From positions 67,244,123 to 67,308,122 of the forward strand of contig OZ022503.1 in NCBI GenBank assembly GCA_963989385.1: a stretch of 64,000 bases of DNA, written 5' to 3'. This DNA comes from Ctena decussata (lineage: Eukaryota > Mollusca > Bivalvia > Lucinida > Lucinidae). This document shows positions 51,735-64,000 of the stretch, one piece after another. How positions within the stretch are numbered: the stretch's first letter is position 1; the number at the start of each line of letters is the position of its first letter. The translations under genes and the position numbers were made by a program. Below the pieces are notes generated by a model. That model ran no database searches, was not told the origin of the DNA, and saw only the letters and a list, made by a program, of their open reading frames with translations.

Positions 51735-54700
51735 TCGTGACCTTAGGTGACTTGCACAATTCGGGCTGAAACTAGTGCCAAATGAGAGGGTTGGGATAAA
51801 CATTCAATTGACCATATGTGCCAAAAATTCTCATTCTTTAGTTTTCGAGTTATAGCCCCTGGAAGTCGAAAACTGCACGACTTTGCCCTCGAATATCTCG
51901 ACAACGGAGAAAGGAGAATTTCAGGGCATTTTCTCCCAAGAAATATATGGGAATTATCTGTAATTTAGCACAGTTTCAGAACGATTCGTGAAAGTCACCT
52001 TTTAAGAATAACTTCCACTGCAGGCCCATATATAAAAGTTTGCTCCTTTATTACTCTGCACATGGACAATTATTTGCGCTGTTATTTGCCCCAGGCATGT
52101 ACCTATGTAATTACCGTTTACAGTGTAAAGATGGATGTTATCGGTCGCTGAACGTCGGAGCAGTAGGCGTTTAATGCATTTTCCCTTAGGGTCCAATGCA
52201 AAATTGACACCTCATTTTCTCCATTCTCAAGAGCTTTGAGTCTCTGCAAAACATATACATGTGTAGACACAAATAAGTGAAATAGAATGAAGGCTATTTC
52301 AGCTTTAGCTTTTATTCCGTTTGGGAGCTAAAGTCGCACAAACTTTTGTTTACAAAAATTTCGATGGCCTATAGTTCGCAAGTTATGCAAACAGTTGACA
52401 TAAGATTGTGCATGCATGTAGACATGTTAATGACCTTTATATATGCCAAGTTTCAGATGGCTACCTACTCATACAAGCAAGCAGTAGCGGTTTGAAATTT
52501 TCACAATTTGGGCTACACGTTCGGGACGATTCGTGACCTTAGGTGACTTGCACAATTCGGGCTGAAACTAGTGCCAAATGAGAGGGTTGGGATAAACATT
52601 CAATTGACCATATGTGCCAAAAATTCTCGTTCTTTAGTTTTCGAGTTATAGCCCCTGGAAGTCGAAAACTGCACGACTTTGCCCTCGAATATCTCGACAA
52701 CGGAGAAAGGAGAATTTCAGGGCATTTTCTCCCAAGAAATATATGGGAATTATCTGTAATTTAGCACAGTTTCAGAACGATTCGTGAAAGTCACCTTTTA
52801 AGAATAACTTCCACTGCAGGCCCATATATAAAAGTTTGCTCCTTTATTACTCTGCACATGGACAATTATTTGCGCTGTTATTTGCCCCAGGCATGTACCT
52901 ATGTAATTACCGTTTACAGTGTAAAGATGGATGTTATCGGTCGCTGAACGTCGGAGCAGTAGGCGTTTAATGCATTTTCCCATAGGGTCCAATGCAAAAT
53001 TGACACCTCATTTTCTCCATTCTCAAGAGCTTTGAGTCTCTGCAAAACATATACATGTGTAGACACAAATAAGTGAAATAGAATGAAGGCTATTTCAGCT
53101 TTAGCTTTTATTCCGTTTGGGAGCTAAAGTCGCACAAACTTTTGTTTACAAAAATTTCGATGGCCTATAGTTCGCAAGTTATGCAATCAGTTGACATAAG
53201 ATTGTGCATGCATGTAGACATGTTAATGACCTTTATATATGCCAAGTTTCAGATGGCTACCTACTCATACAAGCAAGCAGTAGCGGTTTGAAATTTTCAC
53301 AATTTGTGCTACACGTTCGGGACGATTCGTGACCTTAGGTGACTTGCACAATTCGGGCTGAAACTAGTGCCAAATGAGAGGGTTGGGATAAACATTCAAT
53401 TGACCATATGTGCCAAAAATTCTCATTCTTTAGTTTTCGAGTTATAGCCCCTGGAAGTCGAAAACTGCACGACTTTGCCCTCGAATATCTCGACAACGGA
53501 GAAAGGAGAATTTCAGGGCATTTTCTCCCAAGAAATATATGGGAATTATCTGTAATTTAGCACAGTTTCAGAACGATTCGTGAAAGTCACCTTTTAAGAA
53601 TAACTTCCACTGCAGGCCCATATATAAAAGTTTGCTCCTTTATTACTCTGCACATGGACAATTATTTGCGCTGTTATTTGCCCCAGGCATGTACCTATGT
53701 AATTACCGTTTACAGTGTAAAGATGGATGTTATCGGTCGCTGAACGTCGGAGCAGTAGGCGTTTAATGTATTTTCCCATAGGGTCCAATGCAAAATTGAC
53801 ACCTCATTTTCTCCATTCTCAAGAGCTTTGAGTCTCTGCAAAACATATACATGTGTAGACACAAATAAGTGAAATAGAATGAAGGCTATTTCAGCTTTAG
53901 CTTTTATTCCGTTTGGGAGCTAAAGTCGCACAAACTTTTGTTTACAAAAATTTCGATGGCCTATAGTTCGCAAGTTATGCAAACAGTTGACATAAGATTG
54001 TGCATGCATGTAGACATGTTAATGACCTTTATATATGCCAAGTTTCAGATGGCTACCTACTCATACAAGCAAGCAGTAGCGGTTTGAAATTTTCACAATT
54101 TGGGCTACACGTTCGGGACGATTCGTGACCTTAGGTGACTTGCACAATTCGGGCTGAAACTAGTGCCAAATGAGAGGGTTGGGATAAACATTCAATTGAC
54201 CATATGTGCCAAAAATTCTCGTTCTTTAGTTTTCGAGTTATAGCCCCTGGAAGTCGAAAACTGCACGACTTTGCCCTCGAATATCTCGACAACGGAGAAA
54301 GGAGAATTTCAGGGCATTTTCTCCCAAGAAATATATGGGAATTATCTGTAATTTAGCACAGTTTCAGAACGATTCGTGAAAGTCACCTTTTAAGAATAAC
54401 TTCCACTGCAGGCCCATATATAAAAGTTTGCTCCTTTATTACTCTGCACATGGACAATTATTTGCGCTGTTATTTGCCCCAGGCATGTACCTATGTAATT
54501 ACCGTTTACAGTGTAAAGATGGATGTTATCGGTCGCTGAACGTCGGAGCAGTAGGCGTTTAATGCATTTTCCCATAGGGTCCAATGCAAAATTGACACCT
54601 CATTTTCTCCATTCTCAAGAGCTTTGAGTCTCTGCAAAACATATACATGTGTAGACACAAATAAGTGAAATAGAATGAAGGCTATTTCAGCTTTAGCTTT

Positions 54701-54918
54701 TATTCCGTTTGGGAGCTAAAGTCGCACAAACTTTTGTTTACAAAAATTTCGATGGCCTATAGTTCGCAAGTTATGCAATCAGTTGACATAAGATTGTGCA
54801 TGCATGTAGACATGTTAATGACCTTTATATATGCCAAGTTTCAGATGGCTACCTACTCATACAAGCAAGCAGTAGCGGTTTGAAATTTTCACAATTTGGG
54901 CTACACGTTCGGGACGAT
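51735..54918 (+). repeat. Copies 66-69, 2-copy duplication
   Basis: Copies start at 51735, 52531, 53327 and 54123. Copies 66 and 68 share A at 51833 and 53425, and A at 52391 and 53983, both exactly 1592 bases apart and not seen elsewhere. Private: T at 52186 in copy 66, T at 53307 in copy 67, T at 53769 in copy 68. Copy 69 looks like consensus. No genes. Confidence 0.92.
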
Positions 54919-57900
54919 TCGTGACCTTAGGTGACTTGCACAATTCGGGCTGAAACTAGTGCCAAATGAGAGGGTTGGGATAAACATTCAATTGACCATA
55001 TGTGCCAAAAATTCTCGTTCTTTAGTTTTCGAGTTATAGCCCCTGGAAGTCGAAAACTGCACGACTTTGCCCTCGAATATCTCGACAACGGAGAAAGGAG
55101 AATTTCAGGGCATTTTCTCCCAAGAAATATATGGGAATTATCTGTAATTTAGCACAGTTTCAGAACGATTCGTGAAAGTCACCTTTTAAGAATAACTTCC
55201 ACTGCAGGCCCATATATAAAAGTTTGCTCCTTTATTACTCTGCACATGGACAATTATTTGCGCTGTTATTTGCCCCAGGCATGTACCTATGTAATTACCG
55301 TTTACAGTGTAAAGATGGATGTTATCGGTCGCTGAACGTCGGAGCAGTAGGCGTTTAATGCATTTTCCCATAGGGTCCAATGCAAAATTGACACCTCATT
55401 TTCTCCATTCTCAAGAGCTTTGAGTCTCTGCAAAACATATACATGTGTAGACACAAATAAGTGAAATAGAATGAAGGCTATTTCAGCTTTAGCTTTTATT
55501 CCGTTTGGGAGCTAAAGTCGCACAAACTTTTGTTTACAAAAATTTCGATGGCCTATAGTTCACAAGTTATGCAATCAGTTGACATAAGATTGTGCATGCA
55601 TGTAGACATGTGAATGACCTTTATATATGCCAAGTTTCAGATGGCTACCTACTCATACAAGCAAGCAGTAGCGGTTTGAAATTTTCACAATTTGGGCTAC
55701 ACGTTCGGGACGATTCGTGACCTTAGGTGACTTGCACAATTCGGGCTGAAACTAGTGCCAAATGAGAGGGTTGGGATAAACATTCAATTGACCATATGTG
55801 CCAAAAATTCTCGTTCTTTAGTTTTCGAGTTATAGCCCCTGGAAGTCGAAAACTGCACGACTTTGCCCTCGAATATCTCGACAACGGAGAAAGGAGAATT
55901 TCAGGGCATTTTCTCCCAAGAAATATATGGGAATTATCTGTAATTTAGCACAGTTTCAGAACGATTCGTGAAAGTCACCTTTTAAGAATAACTTCCACTG
56001 CAGGCCCATATATAAAAGTTTGCTCCTTTATTACTCTGCACATGGACAATTATTTGCGCTGTTATTTGCCCCAGGCATGTACCTATGTAATTACCGTTTA
56101 CAGTGTAAAGATGGATGTTATCGGTCGCTGAACGTCGGAGCAGTAGGCGTTTAATGCATTTTCCCATAGGGTCCAATGCAAAATTGACACCTCATTTTCT
56201 CCATTCTCAAGAGCTTTGAGTCTCTGCAAAACATATACATGTGTAGACACAAATAAGTGAAATAGAATGAAGGCTATTTCAGCTTTAGCTTTTATTCCGT
56301 TTGGGAGCTAAAGTCGCACAAACTTTTGTTTACAAAAATTTCGATGGCCTATAGTTCGCAAGTTATGCAATCAGTTGACATAAGATTGTGCATGCATGTA
56401 GACATGTTAATGACCTTTATATATGCCAAGTTTCAGATGGCTACCTACTCATACAAGCAAGCAGTAGCGGTTTGAAATTTTCACAATTTGGGCTACACGT
56501 TCGGGACGATTCGTGACCTTAGGTGACTTGCACAATTCGGGCTGAAACTAGTGCCAAATGAGAGGGTTGGGATAAACATTCAATTGACCATATGTGCCAA
56601 AAATTCTCGTTCTTTAGTTTTCGAGTTATAGCCCCTGGAAGTCGAAAACTGCACGACTTTGCCCTCGAATATCTCGACAACGGAGAAAGGAGAATTTCAG
56701 GGCATTTTCTCCCAAGAAATATATGGGAATTATCTGTAATTTAGCACAGTTTCAGAACGATTCGTGAAAGTCACCTTTTAAGAATAACTTCCACTGCAGG
56801 CCCATATATAAAAGTTTGCTCCTTTATTACTCTGCACATGGACAATTATTTGCGCTGTTATTTGCCCCAGGCATGTACCTATGTAATTACCGTTTACAGT
56901 GTAAAGATGGATGTTATCGGTCGCTGAACGTCGGAGCAGTAGGCGTTTAATGCATTTTCCCATAGGGTCCAATGCAAAATTGACACCTCATTTTCTCCAT
57001 TCTCAAGAGCTTTGAGTCTCTGCAAAACATATACATGTGTAGACACAAATAAGTGAAATAGAATGAAGGCTATTTCAGCTTTAGCTTTTATTCCGTTTGG
57101 GAGCTAAAGTCGCACAAACTTTTGTTTACAAAAATTTCGATGGCCTATAGTTCGCAAGTTATGCAATCAGTTGACATAAGATTGTGCATGCATGTAGACA
57201 TGTTAATGACCTTTATATATGCCAAGTTTCAGATGGCTACCTACTCATACAAGCAAGCAGTAGCGGTTTGAAATTTTCACAATTTGGGCTACACGTTCGG
57301 GACGATTCGTGACCTTAGGTGACTTGCACAATTCGGGCTGAAACTAGTGCCAAATGAGAGGGTTGGGATAAACATTCAATTGACCATATGTGCCAAAAAT
57401 TCTCGTTCTTTAGTTTTCGAGTTATAGCCCCTGGAAGTCGAAAACTGCACGACTTTGCCCTCGAATATCTCGACAACGGAGAAAGGAGAATTTCAGGGCA
57501 TTTTCTCCCAAGAAATATATGGGAATTATCTGTAATTTAGCACAGTTTCAGAACGATTCGTGAAAGTCACCTTTCAAGAATAACTTCCACTGCAGGCCCA
57601 TATATAAAAGTTTGCTCCTTTATTACTCTGCACATGGACAATTATTTGCGCTGTTATTTGCCCCAGGCATGTACCTATGTAATTACCGTTCACAGTGTAA
57701 AGATGGATGTTATCGGTCGCTGAACGTCGGAGCAGTAGGCGTTTAATGCATTTTCCCATAGGGTCCAATGCAAAATTGACACCTCATTTTCTCCATTCTC
57801 AAGAGCTTTGAGTCTCTGCAAAACATATACATGTGTAGACACAAATAAGTGAAATAGAATGAAGGCTATTTCAGCTTTAGCTTTTATTCCGTTTGGGAGC

Positions 57901-60900
57901 TAAAGTCGCACAAACTTTTGTTTACAAAAATTTCGATGGCCTATAGTTCGCAAGTTATGCAATCAGTTGACATAAGATTGTGCATGCATGTAGACATGTT
58001 AATGACCTTTATATATGCCAAGTTTCAGATGGCTACCTACTCATACAAGCAAGCAGTAGCGGTTTGAAATTTTCACAATTTGGGCTACACGTTCGGGACG
58101 ATTCGTGACCTTAGGTGACTTGCACAATTCGGGCTGAAACTAGTGCCAAATGAGAGGGTTGGGATAAACATTCAATTGACCATATGTGCCAAAAATTCTC
58201 GTTCTTTAGTTTTCGAGTTATAGCCCCTGGAAGTCGAAAACTGCACGACTTTGCCCTCGAATATCTCGACAACGGAGAAAGGAGAATTTCAGGGCATTTT
58301 CTCCCAAGAAATATATGGGAATTATCTGTAATTTAGCACAGTTTCAGAACGATTCGTGAAAGTCACCTTTTAAGAATAACTTCCACTGCAGGCCCATATA
58401 TAAAAGTTTGCTCCTTTATTACTCTGCACATGGACAATTATTTGCGCTGTTATTTGCCCCAGGCATGTACCTATGTAATTACCGTTTACAGTGTAAAGAT
58501 GGATGTTATCGGTCGCTGAACGTCGGAGCAGTAGGCGTTTAATGCATTTTCCCATAGGGTCCAATGCAAAATTGACACCTCATTTTCTCCATTCTCAAGA
58601 GCTTTGAGTCTCTGCAAAACATATACATGTGTAGACACAAATAAGTGAAATAGAATGAAGGCTATTTCAGCTTTAGCTTTTATTCCGTTTGGGAGCTAAA
58701 GTCGCACAAACTTTTGTTTACAAAAATTTCGATGGCCTATAGTTCGCAAGTTATGCAATCAGTTGACATAAGATTGTGCATGCATGTAGACATGTTAATG
58801 ACCTTTATATATGCCAAGTTTCAGATGGCTACCTACTCATACAAGCAAGCAGTAGCGGTTTGAAATTTTCACAATTTGGGCTACACGTTCGGGACGATTC
58901 GTGACCTTAGGTGACTTGCACAATTCGGGCTAAAACTAGTGCCAAATGAGAGGGTTGGGATAAACATTCAATTGACCATATGTGCCAAAAATTCTCGTTC
59001 TTTAGTTTTCGAGTTATAGCCCCTGGAAGTCGAAAACTGCACGACTTTGCCCTCGAATATCTCGAAAACGGAGAAAGGAGAATTTCAGGGCATTTTCTCC
59101 CAAGAAATATATGGGAATTATCTGTAATTTACCACAGTTTCAGAACGATTCGTGAAAGTCACCTTTTAAGAATAACTTCCACTGCAGGCCCATATATAAA
59201 AGTTTGCTCCTTTATTACTCTGCACATGGACAATTATTTGCGCTGTTATTTGCCCCAGGCATGTACCTATGTAATTACCGTTTACAGTGTAAAGATGGAT
59301 GTTATCGGTCGCTGAACGTCGGAGCAGTAGGCGTTTAATGCATTTTCCCATAGGGTCCAATGCAAAATTGACACCTCATTTTCTCCATTCTCAAGAGCTT
59401 TGAGTCTCTGCAAAACATATACATGTGTAGACACAAATAAGTGAAATAGAATGAAGGCTATTTCAGCTTTAGCTTTTATTCCGTTTGGGAGCTAAAGTCG
59501 CACAAACTTTTGTTTACAAAAATTTCGATGGCCTATAGTTCGCAAGTTATGCAATCAGTTGACATAAGATTGTGCATGCATGTAGACATGTTAATGACCT
59601 TTATATATGCCAAGTTTCAAATGGCTACCTACTCATACAAGCAAGCAGTAGCGGTTTGAAATTTTCACAATTTGGGCTACACGTTCGGGACGATTCGTGA
59701 CCTTAGGTGACTTGCACAATTCGGGCTGAAACTAGTGCCAAATGAGAGGGTTGGGATAAACATTCAATTGACCATATGTGCCAAAAATTCTCGTTCTTTA
59801 GTTTTCGAGTTATAGCCCCTGGAAGTCGAAAACTGCACGACTTTGCCCTCGAATATCTCGACAACGGAGAAAGGAGAATTTCAGGGCATTTTCTCCCAAG
59901 AAATATATGGGAATTATCTGTAAATTAGCACAGTTTCAGAACGATTCGTGAAAGTCACCTTTTAAGAATAACTTCCACTGCAGGCCCATATATAAAAGTT
60001 TGCTCCTTTATTACTCTGCACATGGACAATTATTTGCGCTGTTATTTGCCCCAGGCATGTACCTATGTAATTACCGTTTACAGTGTAAAGATGGATGTTA
60101 TCGGTCGCTGAACGTCGGAGCAGTAGGCGTTTAATGCATTTTCCCATAGGGTCCAATGCAAAATTGACACCTCATTTTCTCCATTCTCAAGAGCTTTGAG
60201 TCTCTGCAAAACATATACATGTGTAGACACAAATAAGTGAAATAGAATGAAGGCTATTTCAGCTTTAGCTTTTATTCCGTTTGGGAGCTAAAGTCGCACA
60301 AACTTTTGTTTACAAAAATTTCGATGGCCTATAGTTCGCAAGTTATGCAATCAGTTGACATAAGATTGTGCATGCATGTAGACATGTTAATGACCTTTAT
60401 ATATGCCAAGTTTCAGATGGCTACCTACTCATACAAGCAAGCAGTAGCGGTTTGAAATTTTCACAATTTGGGCTACACGTTCGGGACGATTCGTGACCTT
60501 AGGTGACTTGCACAATTCGGGCTGAAACTAGTGCCAAATGAGAGGGTTGGGATAAACGTTCAATTGACCATATGTGCCAAAAATTCTCGTTCTTTAGTTT
60601 TCGAGTTATAGCCCCTGGAAGTCGAAAACTGCACGACTTTGCCCTCGAATATCTCGACAACGGAGAAAGGAGAATTTCAGGGCATTTTCTCCCAAGAAAT
60701 ATATGGGAATTATCTGTAATTTAGCACAGTTTCAGAACGATTCGTGAAAGTCACCTTTTAAGAATAACGTCCACTGCAGGCCCATATATAAAAGTTTGCT
60801 CCTTTATTACTCTGCACATGGACAATTATTTGCGCTGTTATTTGCCCCAGGCATGTACCTATGTAATTACCGTTTACAGTGTAAAGATGGATGTTATCGG

Positions 60901-63900
60901 TCGCTGAACATCGGAGCAGTATGCGTTTAATGCATTTTCCCATAGGGTCCAATGCAAAATTGACACCTCATTTTCTCCATTCTCAAGAGCTTTGAGTCTC
61001 TGCAAAACATATACATGTGTAGACACAAATAAGTGAAATAGAATGAAGGCTATTTCAGCTTTAGCTTTTATTCCGTTTGGGAGCTAAAGTCGCACAAACT
61101 TTTGTTGACAAAAAATTCGATGGCCTATAGTTCGCAAGTTATGCAATCAGTTGACATAAGATTGTGCATGCATGTAGACATGTTAATGACCTTTATATAT
61201 GCCAAGTTTCAGATGGCTACCTACTCATACAAGCAAGCAGTAGCGGTTTGAAATTTTCACAATTTGGGCTACACGTTCGGGACGATTCGTGACCTTAGGT
61301 GACTTGCACAATTCGGGCTGAAACTAGTGCCAAATGAGAGGGTTGGGATAAACATTCAATTGACCATATGTGCCAAAAATTCTCGTTCTTTAGTTTTCGA
61401 GTTATAGCCCCTGGAAGTCGAAAACTGCACGACTTTGCCCTCGAATATCTCGACAACGGAGAAAGGAGAATTTCAGGGCATTTTCTCCCAAGAAATATAT
61501 GGGAATTATCTGTAATTTAGCACAGTTTCAGAACGATTCGTGAAAGTCACCTTTTAAGAATAACTTCCACTGCAGGCCCATATATAAAAGTTTGCTCCTT
61601 TATTACTCTGCACATGGACAATTATTTGCGCTGTTATTTGCCCCAGGCATGTACCTATGTAATTACCGTTTACAGTGTAAAGATGGATGTTATCGGTCGC
61701 TGAACGTCGGAGCAGTAGGCGTTTAATGCATTTTCCCATAGGGTCCAATGCAAAATTGACACCTCATTTTCTCCATTCTCAAGAGCTTTGAGTCTCTGCA
61801 AAACATATACATGTGTAGACACAAATAAGTGAAATACAATGAAGGCTATTTCAGCTTTAGCTTTTATTCCGTTTGGGAGCTAAAGTCGCACAAACTTTTG
61901 TTTACAAAAATTTCGATGGCCTATAGTTCGCAAGTTATGCAATCAGTTGACATAAGATTGTGCATGCATGTAGACATGTTAATGACCTTTATATATGCCA
62001 AGTTTCAGATGGCTACCTACTCATACAAGCAAGCAGTAGCGGTTTGAAATTTTCACAATTTGGGCTACACGTTCGGGACGATTCGTGACCTTAGGTGACT
62101 TGCACAATTCGGGCTGAAACTAGTGCCAAATGAGAGGGTTGGGATAAACATTCAATTGACCATATGTGCCAAAAATTCTCGTTCTTTAGTTTTCGAGTGA
62201 TAGCGCCTGGAAGTCGAAAACTGCACGACTTTGCCCTCGAATATCTCGACAACGGAGAAAGGAGAATTTCAGGGCATTTTCTCCCAAGAAATATATGGGA
62301 ATTATCTGTAATTTAGCACAGTTTCAGAACGATTCGTGAAAGTCACCTTTTAAGAATAACTTCCACTGCAGGCCCATATATAAAAGTTTGCTCCTTTATT
62401 ACTCTGCACATGGACAATTATTTGCGCTGTTATTTGCCCCAGGCATGCATCTATGTAATTACCGTTTACAGTGTAAAGATGGATGTTATCGGTCGCTGAA
62501 CGTCGGAGCAGTAGGCGTTTAATGCATTTTCCCATAGGGTCCAATGCAAAATTGACACCTCATTTTCTCCATTCTCAAGAGCTTTGAGTCTCTGCAAAAC
62601 ATATACATGTGTAGACACAAATAAGTGAAATAGAATGAAGGCTATTTCAGCTTTAGCTTTTATTCCGTTTGGGAGCTAAAGTCGCACAAACTTTTGTTTA
62701 CAAAAATTTCGATGGCCTATAGTTCGCAAGTTATGCAATCAGTTGACATAAGATTGTGCATGCATGTAGACATGTTAATGACCTTTATATATGCCAAGTT
62801 TCAGATGGCTACCTACTCATACAAGCAAGCAGTAGCGGTTTGAAATTTTCACAATTTGGGCTACACGTTCGGGACGATTCGTGACCTTAGGTGACTTGCA
62901 CAATTCGGGCTGAAACTAGTGCCAAATGAGAGGGTTGGGATAAACATTCAATTGACCATATGTGCCAAAAATTCTCGTTCTTTAGTTTTCGAGTTATAGC
63001 CCCTGGAAGTCGAAAACTGCACGACTTTGCCCTCGAATATCTCGACAACGGAGAAAGGAGAATTTCAGGGCATTTTCTCCCAAGAAATATATGGGAATTA
63101 TCTGTAATTTAGCACAGTTTCAGAACGATTCGTGAAAGTCACCTTTTAAGAATAACTTCCACTGCAGGCCCATATATAAAAGTTTGCTCCTTTATTACTC
63201 TGCACATGGACAATTATTTGCGCTGTTATTTGCCATAGGCATGTACCTATGTAATTACCGTTTACAGTGTAAAGATGGATGTTATCGGTCGCTGAACGTC
63301 GGAGCAGTAGGCGTTTAATGCATTTTCCCATAGGGTCCAATGCAAAATTGACACCTCATTTTCTCCATTCTCAAGAGCTTTGAGTCTCTGCAAAACATAT
63401 ACATGTGTAGACACAAATAAGTGAAATAGAATGAAGGCTATTTCAGCTTTAGCTTTTATTCCGTTTGGGAGCTAAAGTCGCACAAACTTTTGTTTACAAA
63501 AATTTCGATGGCCTATAGTTCGCAAGTTATGCAATCAGTTGACATAAGATTGTGCATGCATGTAGACATGTTAATGACCTTTATATATGCCAAGTTTCAG
63601 ATGGCTACCTACTCATACAAGCAAGCAGTAGCGGTTTGAAATTTTCACAATTTGGGCTACACGTTCGGGACGATTCGTGACCTTAGGTGACTTGCACAAT
63701 TCGGGCTGAAACTAGTGCCAAATGAGAGGGTTGGGATAAACATTCAATTGACCATATGTGCCAAAAATTCTCGTTCTTTAGTTTTCGAGTTATAGCCCCT
63801 GGAACTCGAAAACTGCACGACTTTGCCCTCGAATATCTCGACAACGGAGAATGAGAATTTCAGGGCATTTTCTCCCAAGAAATATATGGGAATTATCTGT

Positions 63901-64000
63901 AATTTAGCACAGTTTCAGAACGATTCGTGAAAGTCACCTTTCAAGAATAACTTCCACTGCAGGCCCATATATAAAAGTTTGCTCCTTTATTACTCTGCAC
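54919..64000 (+). repeat. Copies 70-81, increasingly divergent right block
   Basis: Copies start at 54919, 55715, 56511, 57307, 58103, 58899, 59695, 60491, 61287, 62083, 62879 and 63675 (the last is partial, 326 bases). Changes: 55562 and 55612 in copy 70; 57575 and 57691 in copy 73; 58932, 59066, 59132 and 59620 in copy 75; 59924 in copy 76; 60558, 60769, 60910, 60922, 61107 and 61115 in copy 77; 61837 in copy 78; 62199, 62205, 62448 and 62450 in copy 79; 63235-63236 in copy 80; 63805, a one-base-shorter change near 63850, and 63942 in copy 81. Copies 71, 72 and 74 look like consensus. No genes. Confidence 0.92.

Larger units (their letters stand above)
1..64000 (+). repeat. 796-bp satellite tandem array, about 80.4 copies
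   Basis: The same 796-bp sequence recurs head to tail through the entire window. Landmarks such as ACTAGT, CTGCAG and TATATAAAAG come back every 796 bases, or 795 in six full copies with a one-base deletion. All copies share one orientation except for 207 bases in copy 27. The consensus is moderately AT-rich by eye and holds no simple-sequence tract. Most copies carry zero to two substitutions, so the array is highly homogenised. I see no gene, RNA gene, mobile element or unique spacer anywhere, and both edges lie outside the window. This is what is expected of eukaryotic satellite DNA. I do not recognise the family and cannot assign a species. Confidence 0.98.

Noticed and set aside
58980..59315. 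A 111-codon plus-strand frame starting with ATG in copy 75.
   Set aside because: It exists only because G to C at 59132 removes a TAG stop present in other copies. A single-copy stop loss in a satellite is not evidence of a gene.
61829..62047. A 72-codon plus-strand frame in copy 78.
   Set aside because: It starts at GTG and exists only because G to C at 61837 removes a TAG stop.
1..64000. CRISPR array or other repeat-spacer system.
   Set aside because: The repeat unit is the whole 796 bases with no variable spacers, and no cas-like gene is present.
1..64000. CENP-B box, which would tie the satellite to a mammal-like centromere.
   Set aside because: I checked each TTCG in the consensus on both strands for the pattern TTCGNNNNANNCGGG and found no match. 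A centromeric role is neither shown nor excluded.
1..64000. Hammerhead ribozyme, as found in some satellite repeats.
   Set aside because: The conserved CTGATGA-type core was not found on either strand of the monomer; the CTGAAAC at monomer 32-38 lacks the required core bases.
1..64000. rRNA or tRNA gene cluster, given the tandem layout.
   Set aside because: No rRNA conserved block, tRNA box A/B pair or cloverleaf was recognisable in the monomer.

Overview
The whole window is one uninterrupted tandem satellite array. A 796-bp monomer repeats head to tail in a single orientation, about 80.4 times, from the first base to the last. Neither array edge is in view, and no other DNA (unique sequence, gene, transposon) separates the copies. 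By eye most monomers differ from consensus at zero to two positions. Taking TCGTGACCTT at position 1 as the start, copies begin at 1, 797, 1593 and so on to copy 80 at 62879; copy 81, starting at 63675, is cut by the window end. Single-base deletions in copies 19, 29, 44, 48, 61 and 65 shift later phase by one base each, and copy 81 has one more.

The sequence suggests a eukaryotic nuclear genome, in heterochromatic, pericentromeric or similar satellite DNA. The evidence is the long near-identical array, the absence of real coding sequence, and short shared-variant blocks typical of unequal exchange. CpG is only mildly depleted (roughly 26 per monomer by hand count), which fits an invertebrate better than a heavily methylated vertebrate. 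The species cannot be named from the sequence.

Region by region: copies 1-8 (1-6368) are near consensus. Copies 9-22 (6369-17511) share private variants mostly at 3-copy spacing. Copies 23-26 (17512-20695) are plain. Copy 27 (20696-21491) holds the only structural break: 207 bp replaced by inverted monomer sequence with no net length change. Copies 28-38 (21492-30246) resume the array. Copies 39-42 (30247-33430) show a 2-copy duplication, 43-50 (33431-39796) a 4-copy duplication, 51-57 (39797-45368) a scatter of private changes, 58-65 (45369-51734) mixed 3- and 4-copy sharing, and 66-69 (51735-54918) another 2-copy duplication. Copies 70-81 (54919-64000) become more divergent toward the right.

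There are no genes to work together. The short open frames seen in each copy are by-products of the repeat. The most informative content is the exchange history written in shared variants, the inversion in copy 27 whose ends sit just outside an imperfect inverted repeat present in every monomer, and a TATA-box-like motif once per monomer.
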